Source: Cryptomeria japonica
Lineage: Eukaryota > Streptophyta > Pinopsida > Cupressales > Cupressaceae
Assembly: GCF_030272615.1 (NCBI RefSeq)
Contig: NC_081410.1
Location: 566,885,152-566,949,151 of the forward strand
Reading direction: 5' to 3'
Length of the DNA stretch: 64,000 nt
A model generated the notes under the pieces. It did not search any database and had not been told where the DNA came from. It was given only the letters and a program-made list of their open reading frames with translations. The translations under genes were made by a program, and so were the position numbers. This document shows, one piece after another, positions 10,962 to 24,610 of this stretch (the first letter of the stretch is position 1; the number at the start of each line of letters is the position of its first letter).

Positions 10962-13900
10962 AAGCCCACGGCAAGCAAGCACTGTTACTAAATTAAGCCC
11001 ATTCATTATATCCTGTTTTCTTATATTGCAGATTCTTCTTGTTATTAATGTCACTTGAAAAGTACTTCGTACAGGATTCTCTCTACAAGAGTCAAACATT
11101 AATAGCCGCTTTGTAAAGTCTTGAAGCCTAGAAGCCTAAGAAGTCGATATCGTTCTTTTCACGTCTCCTAAAATTGTGATCAATGCAAATCCAATGCACT
11201 CACCATCGAGCCGTTCAACAATACTTTTATCATCCCTTTCAAAGTAGTTTGCTTTCCCACTTGATGTAGATCGATAATCTGATAATCTTATAGCTTGGAA
11301 CTGCTTCTGAATTTCAAAGGCATTTTTATCGATCACATGCAGTAAATGGTGCGCACAGAAGAGCACATGGAATTGGCAAGTGTGTATCGATTACATATAG
11401 TAAGTTGTGTGTATACGGAAGAGTACGTGGAAACTGATCGTCGTGCTTTGTTTTTCCGAACCTGATTGGGATGCCTGTTGAAAGTGGAGGCCATTCAATT
11501 AAGGAAGCTCAAATAGAGAAAATGTCAAATCTGGAATAATTTACCCTACCTAAGCTATTGTTATCTTATTTGACTCTAGAAATCTCTCTCCTTTGCCTCC
11601 GTATTGATATTCAAGATCGCTTCATTAATCATTTTTACAATAATCCATTTGTTTTTTTGTTTTTTATTAAGGCAAAACAGGTTTTGATGGGTCCTTGAAA
11701 CCTAGTACAGAAGAAAGATCAAAAGATAAGCAGTAACGCACTGCTAAACAAAAGACAACAACTAAAGGAAAGAGAGCTGGCAAACAAAACACCAACAAGC
11801 AAGTGAACATAACAGACTAAAAACCAAAAAAGACCAACAGAAGCCCGGGCTTGGGTCAAATTTTGAAGCATTTCCACTGCTTCCAGCTCCAACTGTTCCA
11901 TAGTGTCCGCAGCTCGCTTGATATCCTCTATTTCTTTGTTGTGGCTCTGCATCCTTTTAGTGATGGCTCTAGTTCTTCTCTCGAGCCCAGTTTCCTTATA
12001 CTCAGGGGTGTCATCTTTGACCTCAATAATGCCCTCCGCAGCCTTATCCCCTTGGTAGTTCTCCAGCTTGCAGATGAGGGTTTTCATGCTGGCCGAGGCA
12101 GCCTTCAGAATCTTGTGTCTTTGCTCCCCAATTTTCTCAAGTGTGTTCTCAATACCATCTAGTTTGTGGTTAGTAGCATCTGCTCTGTTTTCTAGGCAAG
12201 TAAAATTGTTGCGGTTGGCATTGATAATCTCCTCCCCATTGTCAATCTCCTTGGTTAGTTCAATAACATAGTTAGGGAGGGAATTGAACTTTCCCGAACC
12301 TATGGCCTATAAGGTTTCAATTTTCCTTGCTCTGGGCTTGCTTGGCTTTAATGCCCTCAATTTTCTTTTGCATCTTGTTGAGCGCCTGTTAGTATGTTTG
12401 TTAAATTTAATTTGTTGCAGTATCAATTACTTCACTTTTGTTTAAATTGCTAGCAAATTAGTTCATTTTCATTAGAATTCGCAAGAAATTAGTTCATTTC
12501 ATTTTTTTATTTTGTAACTAATTCATAATTTTGAAGTAAATGGCATTTCATTTTTTGCATTTGTATTTCTAAAATCCTAATATGTATGTTTAACTTAAAC
12601 CCTAAATTTAAAACCTAAAAAATGTAAAATCATAAATCTATAACCTTAAAAGCATAAAATCAAGAAATCTAAAACCCTAAAAACATAAAACCCATTTATT
12701 AGACTTATAATATAAATCATTTCCTTTGAACGAGGGCCTAATTTATTGCTCTTCCTATTCTATTGGGGTTGATTGTAGTCAAATAGACTCTTTGTGTATA
12801 ACTATTATTATGCATGTTATTTTCGAAGTTGTTAAGATTAGGGGTCTTATAGTGGCATTGTCACACAAAAAAATAGGTCCATAATTTAGATAATAATTAG
12901 CCTTAGACAAGTAAGTTTCTAATTGTAAAGAAGGTAGATGAGAATATTTTTAAATTAAATTGTTTATAATAAATATCATCACTTGTTAATTTTTTAATTA
13001 AACTTTTAAATTCTATAAGTTGCAAGTCAAAAAAAATTGAAACAATTATACTTATGTTCAATAATTTAAATTAACTTTAAATCTATTTAAAAAATTTGTC
13101 TAGAATATGAATTAACAATTCTCTTTTTCCTTCCTTGACTTTTAACTTCAATTTTATAGGATCCTCTTATTTATCTTTAGTATCCTCTATCAAATTTCCT
13201 TTTTTTGTAATGTACTACTTCCAATAATGAAATCTATGAATCTCACTTTTATTAAAATATAAAAGTAGTGCCTTACATGTTGGATTATTAGGTAAATTGG
13301 GTGCATAAGGTATCAAATCACTTGAATACGAGGGTGTCATCGATAGTGCTTCCCTTCTGAATTTGTATCTTTCATGTTTTCTTTCTATGTTCATAAAAAA
13401 AATTCTACCATGTCCAAGGATTGCCTAATCATACCTATAGTATATTGTAGCTCGACAAACCATTCCACTCCATATTTATTAATTAAACTATTTTCTAGCC
13501 ATTTAACTAGGTCCCTTTAGATCTTTAATAAAAATTATTTATGGTTTTCCAAATTTCTTTTGTATCATTTCCCTCTTTTTGAACTAGAAACATTATTATT
13601 TTGATGTGGTTCAAAGTTGAGAAAAAATGGATTTAGAACAACTTTGTAACACCCTTCCTCATGTATATCTAATACAACCCTACATTGTTACATGCTTTTC
13701 TTCAATAAATGGTTAGATAGAATAAGGGATTATAAATGAGATGATTTTAGGATAATATTCTTAACATTACCTAGAGAACTCAATAAATAAATGGTAGAAA
13801 CTAATATGGTTTATAATTGGGATCTAGCTATGCTCATGAATGTGTTGGTTATGTGCAGCAAGTAAAGAGGACAATGGGAGAATGGAGAAACAACTAAGTT

Positions 13901-14122
13901 CAAATTATTTGAACCTGTATGAGAAGTTACAAGTCCAACCATTATGTTTTACTTAGAAGGAAATGAGGTTTTGTTATCCAACATAGATATGTTAATGAGT
14001 CTATTATTGGGGGTCCTTAAGGAGTATTTTTGAGTCAATTACCATGTTTTAATTACAAAAATGGATCCCTAGGGTCTATACCTTTGAGGTGGGGGCCTAT
14101 TTGGCATGCAATAAAGGCTCTA
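10962..14122. repeat. Module D, copy 2
   Basis: Direct copy of 2447-5611, 3161 bases, with the same first (AAGCCCA) and last (GGCTCTA) words but unrelated flanks, so both ends of the module are defined by comparison. A minus-strand open frame at 11366-11136 (76 residues) is open here but altered in copy 1 by a local replacement near 2660-2690. No family is recognised for it. Divergence between the copies is a few percent by eye, mostly transitions and one- to few-base indels. Confidence 0.7.
11655..12400 (-). pseudogene. Retroposon relic with coiled-coil ORF (in D copy 2)
   Basis: Second copy of the relic at 3157-3880. Here the frame 12087-11719 is open through the coiled-coil segment and on into the hydrophobic tail without the stop seen in copy 1, giving 122 residues from an internal start. 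The end near 11655 carries an AATAAAAAACAAAAAAAC tail on the minus strand. It lies within D and so moved with the module. No catalytic domain is present. Confidence 0.45.
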
Positions 14123-17100
14123 GGACTTGTTTTCACTCTCTAAAATTCCTCATTAACATGAGTGACGAATTTGGAGGATAGATGAGTTGAGGGGTACCCA
14201 CTCCACCCCCATATCTCATTTACGAGGGAAGACTTTGGGGAGTGGGTTCTCCTAATTGTTGTGCCATATTACATGAGGAAAAGACTTCATGGAGGAAGAG
14301 GATAGAGAGGTGAAAAGTGTCACCTCCCTATACAAGTCCAACTTAATCTCCCTTATATGGGTTTTGTGAAGAGGAAGTTGGGTGTTACCCCCTAGTCCAT
14401 TTTTCAAGAACTCTTGCAGGATTTTGGGGAAAGACGATAGATTGGGGGAAGGAAGGAGACTATCCCTGGAGAGATGGAAGACAAAATGCTTAGGTTTAGA
14501 GAGATAAGTTCTCCTTTTCCTCTAATCCATTTTTTTATTGTTACAAGTTTGAGATGTAGTTGCAAAGTCTAGAATGTAGTGTTTATGTGATGAAAATTAT
14601 TAGAGTTATTTAAGGGTGTTAGCTGATGAGAGGAAATTGTGGAATGTGTGAGACCCCACTATCTTGGGTCTAAATCAATCTTCTTGCTCAGGGGTTTGGC
14701 TAGAGAGTACGAGGCTCCCTAATGCCAATATGGTTGGGAGGAGAGCAAGCCTTGCTTTTGTGTTTTCCCAATTGTCATGTATGATTAAGAGATCTTTCAA
14801 GGTGTGTAGTTAACGAAAAAAAATATATTGTGTAATAAAAGAGCAAGCCTATGATGGTTCTTTCTCATTGAAATACATTTAACGATGGTTGTATGAAAAT
14901 GATAATTTAATGATATTCCATTATGTTGATTTAGAGACTCATTGCATGTTTGAAGAACATACTGTGTAGATATTTGTTATATTTTTCTGTTAAGAGCAAG
15001 CTTGCTCCCAATGGCATGGTTTATTTTGAACTACTTAGTTTGTGGAACCCTTCAAGTCCTCTATTTTGAAGCATCTCTAATGTAAACGAGAAGGCAATAA
15101 AGTTATAGTTGATAATTTTCTATTGTAAGCGAAATGAAAGAGAATGTTTTAGATCATGCTCATTGTCAGGGAGATAATTTATTGATCTTAGGAGATAGAT
15201 CCATGAATTTGTTGTGCCTGCAGTTAAGTTGGGCACATGAATCATGTAATCTTTACTCTTAGGATCAATTCCCTCCGTTTGTTTCATATATATATGAAGG
15301 GAAATATTCATGTCAATAAAGCAATGATAAAATCGGACGCATGTAATAGAATGATGAAAATTAAAATTGACTCCATGTTTTCCAAGTGGCAAACAAATTG
15401 AGAGATTCTGTAAGCATTATTCCAACTTTGCATTATATATATCCACTAAAATAGATTTCTTATAATATATCCCAGTACAGACCATCATTTTTGTGATTTT
15501 AATTCATTACATTTGGTAATCACAATCTGTTTGCAAACGAATTGAAAGAAATTTGAATTAGCAGTAGAGTCAAATAGTAATTCCCCACTAAATTACATAT
15601 ATTAATGAAATTAAAAGAATAAAATTAAGCTACTGTGTATTTAACAAAGAAACTTAAAATATGATACAAAATCATCCGTCAAATGCTGGTAAAAATAAGT
15701 TTGAATGGAACCTTAGCTTTTTGATTAATTTCAAATGAGAAAACACTTGTTATTCACACAGTAAGACACAAGGTTCCATCTAGTTAGTCGATTATTTACC
15801 AACCTAGAACTCAACAAGGTGAAATGTATTACAAAAGGAAACGCTCTGTAGCCAACTCAATCTCCTTGCGTAGTTAGGGTGAGATTATTGTAGTATGTAT
15901 TTACTTATACACACGCCCTTTCCTGCACCTCCAAATCTCGCCATATTCTCGATGCGAATGACAATATGTTTGACAATAGTCATGGTTGCATTAGCAGGAG
16001 AGTAGGCACCGAGTAAATGAACTACGATAGTCCAATCCTTGTATGTGTAGAAGAATAAACAAATAGGAAGTTTGTTGGTGGAATGAAGGGCATCCCCATT
16101 CCATAAAACTATCCCCATAAATTCTTTCTACTAGGCGTACTTGGGTACATCATTTCTAGCTCGAGTCATGGCGTACAAATTGTGTGGGCCTTTGTCACAT
16201 TTAATACATCTGCAGTTTTGTAGAAAACAAATACTAATTCTCTTTGAAAATAACATCCACTCCAGCACTTGCTTGACTACAAAGGATTTCATTTTGCTTC
16301 AGTAATACACAATCAAATGAATATGATTTAAACTACGCACTGATAAGAATGTCATGTGAACAAAGTATTCAATATAGGAAAATAATAATATGTATATATG
16401 AGCACTAAGTGAAGGGAGGTAGATTAATAATAACACTTAATAACCTGAGTAAATGGCATAGCCTCAGGAAATTAATGTGATTAAAGAGAATGCGGATACC
16501 ATTGACCCAAGCACCTATATGCCAGGAAAAAAGTTACCAGTATGTTTGGCTTTCGGGCAAAATTTAAATAAACAAATAAATAGAAAGGATGTGGATTAGA
16601 TAAGAGGCCACCATGCAAATTCCATAGCAAGAAAGAAGAGTAAAAGAAGATATTTTTTAAATTATAATATAATATATATTATAAATGATTAATGTAATAG
16701 GTGTAGCTAAGTTTTAATTAAGATGTTTCTAATTTTCACAATTTTTATGTTTAAACTCTATTCTAACTGGAGTTTTAAAATAGATACTAAATGACAGGAA
16801 TAAAATCCTTCAATTGAAATGAAGGTTTTAAAGTTTTTTTTTCTTTAATTTAGATATTTCTAATTTTTAATTTTGATGTCTTCAAGTTTAAATTATTGGT
16901 TTCTTATACAATTTTTTATGATGTTTCTAAGTTAGAAACTTGAAACTTGAAGAATTTAAAATTTGATGTCTCATTCAGAAGTGATAATTTATATTGGTGA
17001 TATTCTCAAATCATTACTTTTTAATAAGACGTAAATTATATATATTCATATATATAATAAATGTGTATGTGTATTATCTGATTATTCTTTATGAGAAATA

Positions 17101-17908
17101 GGATAACTCATTTATTTTCGAATAGTAATATCAAATATTATATCTAGTTTTTGTAGTTCTTGGAATATAAGAAGATATTTGTACATAGAGAATTAAGTGT
17201 GCTAGTTGGATTAATTTAATTGTGTAGTTGGGCAGCAAACTAAACTCCTCGGTCAACATTATTATGCATGTTGAGGGTGATATAATAATAATAATAATAA
17301 TAATAAAGATGTTTGTGAGAATATTAGTGTATTTGGTATGGTGTTTAATTTTGTTATATAGCAAGGATACTAATATTCCTAACAATGATAGTAAGGGAAT
17401 ATTATTATAGGTATGGAGTGATAATGTTGATGGAGTGTAATGAGTTTTCATAATTGATAATGTCACTATCATAAGTAAATGTAACATTCACAATGGAGTT
17501 AGTATTAATATTATTAACACAACTAGTAGTAAAGTGTTGTGTTAGAAAAATAATAATTGTGATATCTTGTTGTGAATAATGTTAAAGTGAGCACAATCCA
17601 TTTAATGAATGTTCTTTAAAAAAAAATAGTGGATTTCATTGACCTAAATTATGGGCATGACGAATCTCAAATAGTAGGCTATGTATTTATAATTGGAATA
17701 AAGTGTTTTCAACTATTACTTCCTCCCAACTTAAAAATCGATCGGAGGAATGACTTTACTAGGGCAACCAATAACAACTGACACCCATACATTAAACCCT
17801 AAAGAGGATAGGTAGATTTCCATCCTACAACTCCAAATAGGAAAATACCATTGTGTTCAAATACAGAATCTACCCAAGCTAGAGAAAGCTTATCAATAGA
17901 GAAACCAA
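14123..17908. other. Intergenic DNA without recognised genes
   Basis: No identifiable protein domain. Two minus-strand frames look less random than the rest: 15392-15120 (90 residues) and 16118-15885 (77 residues, apparently extending upstream to about 16210 across a stop). They may be decayed exons but I cannot assign a family. AT-rich palindromic DNA lies around 16650-16690 and 17030-17070. A TAA microsatellite is at 17281-17306. Confidence 0.35.
17281..17306 (+). repeat. (TAA)n microsatellite
   Basis: About eight uninterrupted ATA/TAA units. The frames running across it on both strands are artefacts of the repeat. Confidence 0.9.
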
Positions 17909-17920
17909 ACTCTGATACCA
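17909..17920 (-). promoter_or_regulatory. Primer binding site (tRNA-iMet type), minus strand
   Basis: On the minus strand TGGTATCAGAGT matches the plant initiator-methionine tRNA 3' end complement at 11 of 12 positions. It lies four to five bases beyond the end of the LTR at 17926, as expected for a minus-strand LTR retroelement whose body would lie at lower coordinates. Confidence 0.65.
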
Positions 17921-17925
17921 ATTAT

Positions 17926-19400
17926 TGAACACTAGATGTCATAGAGAAGTGGGGGGGGGGAGGGGTGAATCAGTGATTTCCAAACTTTTCCCTTTTCTAT
18001 CCTATGTGTGTATACCAGTTAACAAATCTAACATGAAGCAACCATACTAGTTAGATGGGAGACTAACACAAATACAACCACACATAAAAGGGACATCACA
18101 TAACACCATATGTACAAGAAAAACCCAAGATGGGAGAAACCTCAGTGAGAAGTGCTACTGGAGACTACTACTCCAACCCAGCCTCATAATAAAAATCTCG
18201 GTTACAACATTTAGGGCACCAACCCAAGAAGTACCAACCCTTCTTTTAGGGAACCAACCCAAGGAGCACCAACCCTTGCACCGAGCTCCAACAAAGTGAT
18301 TACAAGACCATAAAATAAATACAAAAGTTATCTCTTGGTTACACATGAGTTATGTAACCTCTGCTAGTTTTCTTCTTTGATGCAACCTTACTGGTTTAGC
18401 CTTTGCTTCTTCTCTGTCGGTACACTACTCTCTATTCACTATCAGTTCACAACTTGCTGATTACTTCACTTGTCGGTTTAACAACTACTCTGATCTTCTC
18501 TATTTCTTCTCTACAGGATCACTCATCTCTAGTTCCTTTGTCGGTTCACTCCTCACAAGTTCACACCACTGTCAGGCTCAATGACAGTCTGTCAATTTCT
18601 TTACCTCCGTCGGTTGCACTCTTGTCACTGGTTCTCTCTTCATCACTCAGTCACCTTGATCTTTAACTAACTCTCTGACTGGTTGACTCTTTTCTTCTCT
18701 TTCACTCTCTATCCATCACTCAACATGTAGCATCATCAATCCCTTCTATCATGAGTCAACAAATTTATACTTTAATTCTCCCACCATGACCAAAATTCAA
18801 ACTTCTGACTTGCTAGGGTTTATTTATCGACCCCGAGACAGACCAAATGGAATCAGATCTTCATCCAAAGATCGACTACCTGCAATGGATCAATTAGACT
18901 TCGCCAATCCTACTACATTCACAACACATATATTATTTCGGGGAGGTCATGATGTATGCCATGCATATTATGGGATAAGCAAGGTATTAATGTGACATCC
19001 TTGAGGAGTAGATACATCTTCAACTTGACAGATGACCTTGTAGATTTCCCATATGCCATCCTTGCTTATTGAAGAAGCACATTCTTTGTCAATCTTCTCT
19101 TTATTCGGTGGGAGTCCTGTTATATAATATCCACACAAATATACTAGTTGCTTGCACATACTTCACTAGTGTTAATGTGATTTAGGTAACATTTCCCCTC
19201 TTCATCACAATCAACCACCTAGCATCTTGCACTCTTGTCGGTGACAACCATGCACTGCCAACATTTTACTTACCAGTCTGCAGTCCTTATATCTTCAATA
19301 AATGTTAACACTAACTTGTGTACTGGTGACTCCAACGGTGATTTTGCTAGATGACATCAATTACACCATTTCTAGTATTCATTAATGATAACTTTTCTCA
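17926..19400 (-). mobile_element. LTR of a minus-strand retroelement
   Basis: Read on the minus strand the segment would start TGAGAAAAG and end GTGTTCA, with the primer binding site directly after it. A C-rich stretch near its 3' end (the G run at 17949-17961 on +, then AGGGGTGAATCAGTG) resembles the end of the 1161-base LTR at 52047. Upstream of it on the minus strand (19401-19412 on +) is GGGAGATTGA, which could be a polypurine tract. The right boundary is uncertain: a TGCCAACA word near 19256 is an alternative end. No partner LTR was found in the window, so this is a truncated or recombined element. Confidence 0.5.
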
Positions 19401-19529
19401 TCAATCTCCCATACTAGTTGCGATCCTATACTGGTTGATATCAATGACAACACAATACCTACAATCATCTCAAATAATATCAACAAATAATGAGTCCTAG
19501 CTACAATCATAAGGTAAAGCCTCACACAT

Positions 19530-19733
19530 TTTAGGTGGGTGACTTAGTTCTCGGAGTAAATCCTAAAAACTTAGCAAGATAGGGAGAAGAAGGGAAAGCT
19601 TGAACCAAATTGGCTTGGTCCCTATATTATCACGGGAGTCTATGGATTAGGTGCATATCAACTCTCGACACTAGATAGACAATATTTGGAGGATCCTATC
19701 AACAACATGCACCTTCACAGGTTTTACACATAG
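19530..19733 (+). pseudogene. Ty3/Gypsy polyprotein C-terminus (integrase tail), broken
   Basis: Translating with frame changes gives words typical of the end of plant Gypsy polyproteins: a V-G-D-L-V-like start near 19537, then EPNWLGPY around 19607, G-A-Y-Q-L and DPINNMHL-RFY just before a TAG at 19731. These match the integrase C-terminal domain that follows the catalytic core. At least two frameshifts are needed to read through it. It is the 5'-most part of this element still visible. The LTR at 24611 is on the same strand and is the probable 3' end of the same element. Confidence 0.7.
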
Positions 19734-22190
19734 TTTGTTTGAATACCCCATTATCAAAAATACAAAAAATACAAAAAATATATATCAAAAACACAAAAAA
19801 ATTGAGAAATCAAAAAAAGTAATGAGAAACAAATTCATCCTATGGTGAAAAACACTTCGGTGCCATCCTAGGAAGTACCATAGTGAGAATAGGGTTAACG
19901 AATCCATGTGTAGAGATATTGCTGCTCCATCCTGTAGGATTCAATATCATCCTTTCATTGGGTACACACTTACATTCTACTCCATAGAAAATTTACCCAT
20001 TCTCATCATTGCTTGCTATTGATCTATCTTAGATTTGCTAGCCATTTATAATAAACCTCCCTTTTCACCGTTTCCTTCCATAATAAATTATGTCCAATCT
20101 ACAACTAGGGCAAAATCCTAAATCTAGTGATGGAAGTGGTACCCTGAGCATCGTATGTTTTGAGGAACATCATCTTTTCTTCCTCCTCTTTGCACACAAT
20201 CCACAATAAAAAGTCATTTGCATTACCAATACACAATAAAAGTTTAATTCTTCTTCACAATAAGTACCAATTTCATGGATTCAGTCAATTTTAGATGAAA
20301 CACAAGCAACAATAGGCTTTCAACAAATCAAATCTTTCAGTAGACTTTGGCAAAACCATGGTTTTCAATAGAATTTGTCCTTTATCATGATGACAATATT
20401 GTGACCAAATCAAACATGTTAACATATGTTACAAGAAACACAAATAACTTGATGATTTCATTGTGTGTTGCTATCAAGTCTTGGTTTTCTTTTGATTCAT
20501 CTTTTACACTGACATGTCTTTTAGCTTTTCTAGGATTTATTTGACTAGAAATTTTATCTCCAAGTTGTCTTTGAGTAGAAAGGTGAGGATGGGATATGTT
20601 CACCTATTGTTTTATTGTCTGTGGATTGTCTCTTAGTAATGCTATGTCTTGTTCAAGGATATGAGGACATTGTGAGTCTAGTATGAACTGGGGCATTCCT
20701 TGTTTGTGACTGTCTGATCTCCATGCAAATGGGTATAATTATTTTTTGGTTTGAACCTACACCTAGATTGTCATAACTTATTTTCCATAATAAAGCTCAA
20801 TGATGATAAAGCACAAGAAGCTCTTTTCACTTCCATATCCTCTATCTTCCATCCCCTTTCTTGATTGACCTCCATCATCCTTTCATGAGTCTATGTAGCT
20901 CCTTATCATGTAACTAAGTATAATGACATGCCGAAAAGATCTACATTTCGTATAGCTTTCACCTACATTGTTACAAGTTAGCATAACATATACATTCATA
21001 TATAAATCATGATAGCATCACATCTTGCATATATCATTGATTGCCATTTGTATTCTCATAATAACATATTAAAAGACCGAAAACAAAATAGAATATCTTT
21101 CATTCCCTCATGTAAATAAGTCATGATTATACATCAATTTGCATTTTACATTCACACCATGCATAACATACATATAAAATATAAAATAAAAAAAATATAT
21201 AGAATTTCATCATTTACAGATTTGAATCATTACAACAACATAACAAAAATGTAACATGCATCACCATATAGAATCATAAGCATCATATTACATCATATAG
21301 AAAAATCACATAGGAACACAGGCATATAGTTGTCGCAAGAAATGGATCAACTCATATTTCATCATATGGCTAAAAAATCACCCTTAGGTGTCTATATCAT
21401 CATACAAAAACTGATGCAAAATGGATTCTAGAGGGCTATGATGAAGACCCTCCATCGGGGCCTATAGTTCTCTAAGGAATCTGAGCTCCCAAATAGCCAA
21501 CCCCTCAATCACCTTGTATGTCCCCTCCTCCCCCTGGTGGTGCGAGTGGACCCATGACCCCACCACTAGATTCTCCCCTCCTATCTCTCCTAGTTGTAGT
21601 AGACCAAGAATCTCTCTAATAGGTCCATGCCCATAGCTCTGGTAGTTATGATTCATAGTAGAGGTTTCTCTAGTAGGATATCTCAATGCCTACCTAGAGG
21701 AAAAAAAGAAAAAATAGATGTGTTATCACCTATAGTTTTTGCCCTTACAACTCATAGGGTCTCCTCCATGGCTATATATCTATGTATAGCTTGGTCCCTC
21801 TCCCTCTACATCTCAGCCAACTAACGGCTCAATCAAGTCATGTATCTCTCGAGATCCTCAATCTCATTTTCCTATATTGTTGCAATCTCTTGCAATAATA
21901 CCAACTCATCCTCCTCATCTCCATCTTGGGGCACCCTCCTACTCACCCTTCTCAGGTGCATCATGTTCCTATCTTTGTCCTTGTAGCTATATCAATCTCC
22001 CTGGTACTTATACTTGTCTTTATCCCTCCCTCTATGTTGGCACCTATCCTCTAACCTGTAGGAGTTCTCCTCCTCTTCCTCTAGGTGGCCTCAGTGGTAT
22101 GTCCCCCTATCCTACTTGTACTAACTCTCATCCTGCTACCCTCTCTCCTACATCTCTAGGTCCACCCCTCCATCTCCCCATCCTCCATGT
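19734..22190. other. Long 3' spacer of the Gypsy element
   Basis: No sense-strand coding signal. There is A-rich DNA just after the polyprotein stop (19750-19830) and C/T-rich low-complexity DNA near 21880-22240, whose + strand frame of 186 residues is only a shadow of an acidic, glycine-rich minus-strand region. Long non-coding or extra-ORF regions between pol and the 3' LTR are a known property of the Tat lineage of Ty3/Gypsy. Confidence 0.45.
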
Positions 22191-22199
22191 TTCTCCTCT

Positions 22200-23410
22200 T
22201 CTCCATCTCCTCTATCTCCCCCCACCTCTTTCCTCATCATCATTATCATTCTTATCCTCTACAATGATCGACTCCTCTGGATCTATCAACCTTAGAAAAG
22301 GATGTGCTTCAAAGTACACTGTGTACTCCTTGTCCATGCCGTCAAGTATCACATTTGGAAATAAGTCCCAAGGAATCAATACCATCTGCTCAAATTGTGT
22401 CACTATAGAATCATATGATAAAATCAGTCCAAACTAAGACTACTCTCACATTGTCCATGCAAACTCTCCTGATCCTCGAAGCATCCTCTCCTACCTGCCA
22501 AACTTCCTATATACCCTATCAATCAAGTTCCTATCTAATATGTAAGGAGTCTAGCCAGTTCAATATCTGCTCCTTAAGCAAAACAACATCTCTATCGCAT
22601 CCTCTTCCTAGCCCTCACAATCCAAATAAGGTCTCCATATCACACTATCTATATCATCAATCACTCATCTCCAGTAATCTAGCTTCCCAATCCGTGGATG
22701 GGAATTGACCATACTATACAAGTAGACATAAGGTTTTTTGTTTTCTTTGCTTCTAAAGTGGACCAACTTAGTCACTACAATGTGCTCATATGCCCACTCC
22801 TGTAGAAATATCATCCCGCAACCCAACCCACAACCACCGAGGTACACAAACTAATGCAGCTCATGGTATAGATGTCCTATAATGCATGGATCCCATGAAA
22901 ACCTCTTATGCTCTGTCCCTAGGATCTCCAATGTCCTCCCCCATCTAATCACTAACCCTCGTGTCACTCTATCTAGGCTTAAGTAACCACTGATGACCCC
23001 TCCAACCATTGTTGGTAATTTGCATCCATTGCTAGTCATCACCTCCCATCTCACATGCCCTAGTCTCATCTCCAAATCTAGGTCTTCAAAACCTTTTCTC
23101 AATGCATCCTTGTCTTCTTCTCCATCATATACTATGAGATCCCCATGGATCAGAATTTGTAGTATCCTTTATGCATCCTCCAATGTAACTGACATCTCGC
23201 CAGTTAGCCAATGAAATTAACAGGTCTCAGAGTGCCACCTCTCTGCTAAAGAAGTCAATAACCCATTGTTCATCCAGATCTCTGGTATGTACATGATATA
23301 TCTCAAGCCCATATCCTCAACTGTTTCGCGCTCCTCAAAGGTCAACTATGTGTGCAATCTGTGTGTCACAAGGAATCTCTCCCATGACTCAGTCTAGGGT
23401 AAGTTCTCCT
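22200..23410 (-). pseudogene. Plant mobile domain (PMD) protein relic, antisense in Gypsy element
   Basis: Reading the minus strand from 23410 down, in order: a segment ending LAERWHSETC near 23230; GEMSVTLEDA near 23200; LSLDRVTRGLVIRW near 22940; FSWDPCIIGHLYHEL near 22870; LQEWAYEH near 22800; and IPWDLFPNV near 22360. This order matches the plant mobile domain of aminotransferase-like transposon proteins (A-L-V-E-R-W, T-L-x-D-V, W-G-x-A-x-L-x-x-L-Y, L-L-Q-x-W-A-x-E-x, Y). Stops at the Trp/Ter positions near 23222 and 23180 and frame changes make it a pseudogene. An acidic tail follows. It lies antisense between pol and the 3' LTR of the Gypsy element. Confidence 0.7.
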
Positions 23411-24596
23411 ACATGTAATCAAATCAATCATGTCAATCCCAGTGGTACTCATGTTCATCGTATAGTGCTACTTCTATCTTAGTGCTTACATTTATCACAT
23501 GGTCCTACATCCTACCCTAGTGTATATGTTTATTACATTGCACTGGGTCCTTGTTTTGGTAGAGCACTCACCAGATTTTATCAATTTGATGACTTACCCT
23601 AGACTTAGCTTAGCAAACCTACTTATTTTAGGGAACTTGTTGAGTGAATCCACTCAATAGTTTCTCTAATTGGCAAAGTATATTTATTACAAAATTCTCA
23701 ATTCTATCCTATCCTTTAGTTTGTCTCCCTAGGGCACCTATTTTAGTGAATCCTCTCAATAGTTTATCCAATCGACAATATAAGCTTATCATAGAACTGT
23801 TGATTCTAGCCTGAGTAAATATAGACACGTTTTTCTACATAGACACGGTTTTAATATTCATAAACATGATTTCCTACCCTTGATGTGCATGTTTATCATA
23901 GATGAGAAGCTACTTTACCTAGATGCAGTTATTTATCCTAGATATAGTTGTTTATCACAAACATGCCTGACAAACCTAGACGTGCTTGTTAAACACAGAC
24001 GCAATAATTTTACTACCTAGACATGATCATTTGCATAGACACGACCATGCTATTCATAGATGTGTATGTCCTACACAGACGCATCAAAACATATCCTAGA
24101 TGCGTTCAAGCAACTTTTTACCAATTTTTCATTTTTTCATTTTTAGTCTAAAGTACAACAAATGAAGCAATAAATGCATAAACGTACAAAGTATATTTGA
24201 GGTACTCACTAGATCACCCATGTTTTTTGGCCTTAGGAACTGTCTGACCTGATCAAATCTGTGAATCCTATCCTTTACTACTGACTTCTTTGATTGCTCT
24301 CTAAGCTCTCTATGCACTCTGATCTCTTAAGTACGTGGATGGAAATGAGGATGTTTCCTTTGTGGCCTATGCATATAGGCATCTAGCCCTAGTCTCCTAT
24401 GTCGATCTTTTCTCCCTACACCAGTCTCTATTTTGTCAGTTCTTCATAGTCTTTCTCTCTTATCGATAATTTGTCAGCAACCCCTTTCAGTCTATCCATC
24501 CAATCTCTTGAGGGTGCATATCATTCCCATCTTGGGGCAACTTTTTATTAGTTTATCTTATCTTCTTTAAGCCAACATGACAAGATGCATTATCTT

Positions 24597-24610
24597 AAAG
24601 AGGGGCAAAA
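24597..24610 (+). promoter_or_regulatory. Polypurine tract of Gypsy element
   Basis: AAAGAGGGGCAAAA lies immediately before TGTAGACACC, the first bases of the LTR. This is the usual place for plus-strand DNA priming in an LTR retrotransposon. Confidence 0.75.

Noticed and set aside
17131-17487. Frames of 60-118 residues with isoleucine runs
   Set aside because: They run through the TAA microsatellite and its AT-rich flanks.
21877-22437. + strand ORF of 186 residues rich in Ser, Pro and Leu
   Set aside because: C/T-rich low-complexity shadow of the acidic tail of the antisense PMD relic.
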